This document shows positions 5,626 to 8,011 of a stretch of DNA of 8,011 nt, in pieces (the stretch's first letter is position 1; each line of letters begins with the position of its first letter). The stretch covers positions 5,659 through 13,669 of the forward strand of contig DMPG01000399.1 in NCBI GenBank assembly GCA_003456055.1, written 5' to 3'. The translations under genes were made by a program, and so were the position numbers. The notes under the pieces were generated by a model, which was given only the letters and a program-made list of their open reading frames with translations, was not told the DNA's origin and made no database searches. The DNA is from Bacteroidota bacterium (GTDB lineage: Bacteria; Bacteroidota; Ignavibacteria; UBA10030; UBA8401).

Positions 5626-6093
5626 ATGCCTAGTGCCAATGTAGTAATGGAACAAGTGATCCAAAATGCTTTTACGGCAATAAATACCCAGATAAATGAG
5701 TGTATCGAGCAAAAGACATCGATCTCTTCTGAAATACATGCTTTGACAAAACAAATATCTACAATATATGATTTACGAAAGTCTGAATTACAGGTGTGTG
5801 TGTATTTTGATAAATTTAACATACCACAAATACATCGCGGCAACTATATCATTCTTTTGTGGATGTGGAAAAATAGAAAGGAAATAGAACACACTGTAAA
5901 AGTAAACCAAGGCAAGGCTGTATACACCGATAAACAAAAATTGAAGGAACCTTTAAGAACATTGAAACTCGAACTGTACACGATACTGTATAATGAACTG
6001 TTAACAGAAGGCATTGATATGCAGTTTGTCAAAAGAGTAAAAGCACAATCATGTTCTTTAAAGATTGCAAAAGTAACTCCGATAAAGTTTTAA
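5626..6093 (+). CDS. Uncharacterised 155-residue basic soluble protein
   Basis: I do not recognise the family. Residues 5-55 are predicted helical and could form a coiled coil (VVMEQVIQNAFTAINTQINE and the KTSISSEIHALTKQIS stretch). The middle holds an aromatic patch, YIILLWMWKNRKEIEH (74-89), too short and charged to be a membrane segment. The last third is Lys-rich with a repeated Leu/Tyr pattern (LRTLKLELYTILYNELL, 110-126). There is no signal peptide. The ATG at 5626 is supported by GAGG (5614-5617), 8 nt upstream. A TATAAT-like box lies at 5543-5548 without a convincing -35 element, so the gene may have its own promoter. A terminator-like hairpin follows at 6133-6166. It may work with the membrane protein upstream, but only their order supports this. 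Confidence 0.65.
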   Translation: MPSANVVMEQVIQNAFTAINTQINECIEQKTSISSEIHALTKQISTIYDLRKSELQVCVYFDKFNIPQIHRGNYIILLWMWKNRKEIEHTVKVNQGKAVYTDKQKLKEPLRTLKLELYTILYNELLTEGIDMQFVKRVKAQSCSLKIAKVTPIKF

Positions 6094-6132
6094 TCAAATC
6101 ATTTCCAATTCGATAAGAATCTTAATAGCATA

Positions 6133-6166
6133 GGGCCTCACCAACCATCAGTGATCCCCTTTTTTT
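6133..6166 (+). terminator. Candidate intrinsic terminator of the 155-residue gene
   Basis: GGG-CC-TCAC (6133-6141) pairs with GTGA-TC-CCC (6151-6159): seven base pairs interrupted by a 2x2 internal loop. The stem is followed directly by seven Ts (6160-6166). It lies 40 nt after the stop codon. The internal loop weakens it, but the T run is good. Confidence 0.55.
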
Positions 6167-6306
6167 GCTTTACCAGGATCATTTAACTCTGCGGTTGTAT
6201 CAAAGTTTTAATAATAGTATTTTGTGATGTCAAAATAGCAACGTAAGCTTCGGTTTTACTATTTCACAACGATCTCTTTCATTTAAAGCAGTGAAAAAAG
6301 CCGGGC

Positions 6307-6342
6307 GTTTAGTCCCGACGTGTCGGGACGTTCGCCTCACAC
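6307..6342 (+). pseudogene. Partial tRNA-Val echo with the D-arm segment replaced by a palindrome
   Basis: GTTTAG (6307-6312) and CGTTCGCCTCACAC (6329-6342) match the tRNA-Val gene at 6370-6375 and 6392-6405 exactly. Both segments are offset by 63 nt and separated by the same 16 nt. In the tRNA that 16-nt gap is the D-arm; here it is TCCCGACGTGTCGGGA, a hairpin of seven pairs, eight when the flanking G and C are counted (6312-6329). The 3' half of a tRNA is missing, so this is not a working tRNA. GGGCG (6303-6307) and CGCCT (6333-6337) can extend the hairpin beyond a small internal loop. Confidence 0.6.
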
Positions 6343-6365
6343 CCGCCTGCTTCAAATGTATTTTT

Positions 6366-6440
6366 GGATGTTTAGCTCAGTTGGTTTAGAGCGTTCGCCT
6401 CACACGCGAAAGGTCGTAGGTTCAAGTCCTACAACATCCA
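6366..6440 (+). tRNA. tRNA-Val (anticodon CAC)
   Basis: A complete 75-nt cloverleaf. The acceptor stem GGATGTT pairs fully with AACATCC (6433-6439). The D stem is GCTC/GAGC, and the anticodon stem TTCGC/GCGAA closes the loop CTCACAC with anticodon CAC. The T arm is GTAGG-TTCAAGT-CCTAC. The discriminator is A, and the 3' CCA is not encoded (ACAC follows). It reads GTG valine codons. A terminator follows 12 nt later, so the tRNA is probably transcribed alone or as the last member of a short unit. Confidence 0.96.
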
Positions 6441-6451
6441 CACAACATCAT

Positions 6452-6480
6452 TGCCTCCTCTTTTCAGGAGGCAGTTTTTT
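6452..6480 (+). terminator. Intrinsic terminator after tRNA-Val
   Basis: TGCCTCCT (6452-6459) and AGGAGGCA (6466-6473) form a perfect 8-bp stem around CTTTTC, followed by G and six Ts (6475-6480). It ends tRNA transcription and separates it from the FKBP gene. Confidence 0.88.
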
Positions 6481-6505
6481 ATACAATTTTTATACATTCA
6501 CTACT

Positions 6506-6511
6506 TATAAT
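6506..6511 (+). promoter_or_regulatory. Possible -10 box of the FKBP gene
   Basis: TATAAT lies 23 nt upstream of the FKBP start codon and just after the tRNA terminator, where a new promoter is needed. No good -35 or -33 element is seen at the right spacing, so this rests on one short AT-rich match. Confidence 0.3.
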
Positions 6512-6534
6512 CACATAACGAAAGAACAATCACC

Positions 6535-7221
6535 ATGAAACAAATTCTTTTCGCAGTGTCATGTCTGTTTCTCATGTCCTGCGGCAGCGATAAAAAAGCG
6601 GAACTCAAAACTGATAAGGACAGCGTCAGCTACAGCATCGGAATGGATGTTGGGATGACATTTCAACGACAGGGTATTGAAGTGAATCCTGAAACATTCT
6701 TACAGGGATTCAAGGATGTTGCTGACACTTCTGCTAAGCCATTAATGACGGAGGACCAGGTCAGAGCTACGATGATGGCATATCAGCAAAAAATGATGGC
6801 AAAAGCACAGGAAAAAATGATGCAGCAATCGGGTACTGCAAATGCCGAAGGAGAAAAATTTCTTACAGAGAACAAAACTAAATCCGGCGTAGTAACAACC
6901 GCAAGCGGCCTGCAGTATAAGATCATTAAAGCAGGAAAAGGGAAAAAACCAAGTGCTGCAAACGAAGTGAAAGTCCACTATAAAGGAACATTGATCAACG
7001 GAACGGAATTTGATAATTCGTACAAACGTGGTGAACCAATCACACTTCCCGTCGGCGGAGTGATCGCAGGTTGGACCGAAGCACTTCAATTGATGCCGGT
7101 CGGCTCAAAGTGGCAGTTGTTCATTCCCGCACATCTCGGTTACGGAAACACCCAATCAGGACCGATTCCGCCCGGATCAACATTGATCTTTGATGTTGAG
7201 TTACTTGCAATAGTAAAATAA
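6535..7221 (+). CDS. FKBP-type peptidyl-prolyl cis-trans isomerase, lipoprotein
   Basis: A 228-residue protein that speeds cis-trans isomerisation of X-Pro bonds in proteins outside the cytoplasm. The N-terminus (MKQILFAVSCLFLMSC) is a lipoprotein signal with lipobox LMSC; Cys16 would be lipidated and anchor it to a membrane facing the periplasm. Residues 25-120 form the FKBP N-terminal dimerisation domain (SYSIGMDVG and a Met/Gln-rich helix). Residues 138-226 form the catalytic domain. Expected pocket residues are present: VHYKG (147-151), EFDNS (158-162), VIAGW (176-180), LGYG (201-204), IPPGSTLIFD (211-220). It resembles FkpA/Mip-type enzymes in layout. The ATG follows a weak GAAAG. It sits between the tRNA terminator and a bidirectional terminator, so it is probably a single-gene unit. 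Confidence 0.95.
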   Translation: MKQILFAVSCLFLMSCGSDKKAELKTDKDSVSYSIGMDVGMTFQRQGIEVNPETFLQGFKDVADTSAKPLMTEDQVRATMMAYQQKMMAKAQEKMMQQSGTANAEGEKFLTENKTKSGVVTTASGLQYKIIKAGKGKKPSAANEVKVHYKGTLINGTEFDNSYKRGEPITLPVGGVIAGWTEALQLMPVGSKWQLFIPAHLGYGNTQSGPIPPGSTLIFDVELLAIVK

Positions 7222-7272
7222 ATATTAGATCACTGAAACGATGAATTGCAGTACCGTAGATTCACAGATAAT

Positions 7273-7305
7273 AAAAAACCTCCTTGAAAGTTAAGGAGGT
7301 TTTTT
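7273..7305. terminator. Bidirectional terminator between the FKBP and SOUL genes
   Basis: AAAAAACCTCCTT (7273-7285) pairs perfectly with AAGGAGGTTTTTT (7293-7305) around a 7-nt loop. The GC core is flanked by A and T runs, so it works in both directions. It lies 51 nt after the FKBP stop and 1 nt after the convergent SOUL gene's stop. Confidence 0.9.
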
Positions 7306-7306
7306 A

Positions 7307-7918
7307 TTATCTCGCTATTTCAATCTGTATCTCATTCCTTCGCATGAACCAGGGCATAAAGGGAGGATCGTAGCGGGCAATGACCGGAATGCCGATCGGC
7401 ACATGACCATTGCTTTTCATCCATTGAAAAAGTTCTTGTTCGTGCTCGTTCATCGACGTTTCCGTCCATCGTCCAGAGAATCGGATGACAGCAACAGTAT
7501 GGGAAGGAACTTCACGAATGTGAATGGCCGTATCCGTGGGTATTGGCGATGTTGCAAGAGAATATTTCATCGGCAGAGTAAACGCAACGGTGTAGCCGTC
7601 CGCAGATCGTGTCGTTGATACCGGAGCGGTCATTTCAATTTTTTCGGATCGGGTCGTTGTCACCGGCGCAGTCATGGCAATATCACTCTTCGAACTATTA
7701 TTTCCGGAGATGTATTTGAACAGTTTTTTGAACGCAGCATTTGACGCTTCATCCATCACCGAAGTGGAAATGAATGTTTCGGCAATAACATATGATTGAT
7801 ATTCACGGATCTCGATGTTCCCGTCGCTCTTAAGAACTTTATATGATGGTTCTTCAATTGCCATACTGATCGAACTTCCGGTCAACAACAACATCATTGA
7901 TGTAATAAAATACTTCAT
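7307..7918 (-). CDS. SOUL heme-binding family protein with signal peptide
   Basis: A 203-residue secreted protein of the SOUL/HBP family (PF04832), whose animal members bind heme or porphyrin; the role of bacterial ones is not established. It begins with a signal peptide (MKYFITSMMLLLTGSSISMA, cut probably after Ala20) with no lipobox cysteine, so it is likely free in the periplasm. Family landmarks are IEIREYQSYVIAET (35-48), FKKLFKYISG (63-72), the two copies of MTAPVxTTRS (82-91 and 96-105), and YDPPFMPWFMRRNEI (183-197). The ATG at 7918 is preferred over an upstream TTG because it gives the signal peptide and follows AAAGGTGG at about 6 nt. It converges on the FKBP gene and shares its terminator. 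No promoter is clear in the remaining 90 nt. Confidence 0.93.
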   Translation of the reverse strand: MKYFITSMMLLLTGSSISMAIEEPSYKVLKSDGNIEIREYQSYVIAETFISTSVMDEASNAAFKKLFKYISGNNSSKSDIAMTAPVTTTRSEKIEMTAPVSTTRSADGYTVAFTLPMKYSLATSPIPTDTAIHIREVPSHTVAVIRFSGRWTETSMNEHEQELFQWMKSNGHVPIGIPVIARYDPPFMPWFMRRNEIQIEIAR

Positions 7919-8011
7919 GATACGCCACCTTTCATATCTACTGAACCACTCAATTGTTCCAACGGTCAAAAACTCAAATTATTCGGTCTTGTATAGACCA
8001 TTTGCACCACG

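Noticed and set aside
6218..6237. TATTTTG / CAAAATA hairpin between the 155-residue gene and the tRNA
   Set aside because: AT-only seven-pair stem with no T tail or conserved context; likely chance in AT-rich DNA.
6320..6538. 72-residue plus-strand frame across the tRNA
   Set aside because: It is a translation through tRNA-Val, its echo and the terminator; structured RNA explains the sequence.
7985..7999. GGTCT / AGACC inverted repeat upstream of the SOUL gene
   Set aside because: Only five base pairs and near the window edge; not enough to call an operator.
1..8011. CRISPR array, insertion sequence, prophage or origin
   Set aside because: No regularly spaced direct repeats, transposase or integrase frames, terminal repeats, or DnaA-box clusters were seen.

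Overview
The window looks like chromosomal DNA of a moderately AT-rich bacterium of the Bacteroidota/Chlorobiota side, possibly Ignavibacteria-like. This is inferred from a candidate promoter with the -33 TTTG / -7 TAnnTTTG layout, several starts without a Shine-Dalgarno (SD) site, a two-domain FKBP lipoprotein, and a pyruvoyl-type arginine decarboxylase. No plasmid, phage, transposase or CRISPR signal was found.

Left part (1-3890), all on the minus strand. In transcription order: a 46-residue membrane protein (3746-3886); a DUF134 helix-turn-helix regulator (3167-3490) overlapping by 4 nt a histidine-rich NifX/MTH1175-type protein (2775-3170); a DUF89/COG1578 metal-binding protein (1660-2523); a radical SAM protein of the COG0731 family (511-1458); an undescribed 56-residue protein with a strong SD site (325-495); and the start of pyruvoyl-dependent arginine decarboxylase (1-235, cut by the window edge). 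The DUF134, NifX-like, DUF89 and COG0731 families all have links to metal or Fe-S cofactor handling. Here they sit together with no nitrogenase gene in view. A near-perfect palindrome lies over the presumed transcription start of the DUF134 gene and is a good candidate for its own operator.

Middle part (3887-4417) is gene-poor. It carries a dispersed hairpin repeat of the same general type as one at 2711-2738, and traces of a possible decayed reading frame. Two plus-strand genes of unknown function follow: a 350-residue protein with four predicted membrane helices and a long helical middle domain (4418-5470), and a 155-residue basic soluble protein (5626-6093) with a terminator-like hairpin behind it.

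Right part (6300-8011). A complete tRNA-Val(CAC) gene at 6366-6440 is preceded by a partial echo of itself, exactly 63 nt upstream, in which the D-arm segment is replaced by a same-length palindrome. The tRNA is followed by a terminator, then an FKBP-type peptidyl-prolyl isomerase lipoprotein on the plus strand (6535-7221). A bidirectional terminator separates it from a convergent SOUL heme-binding family protein with a signal peptide (7307-7918, minus).

The points most worth following up are the DUF134 operator/promoter, the cofactor-type cluster with its new 56-residue member, the tRNA-Val echo, and the two orphan genes in the middle.
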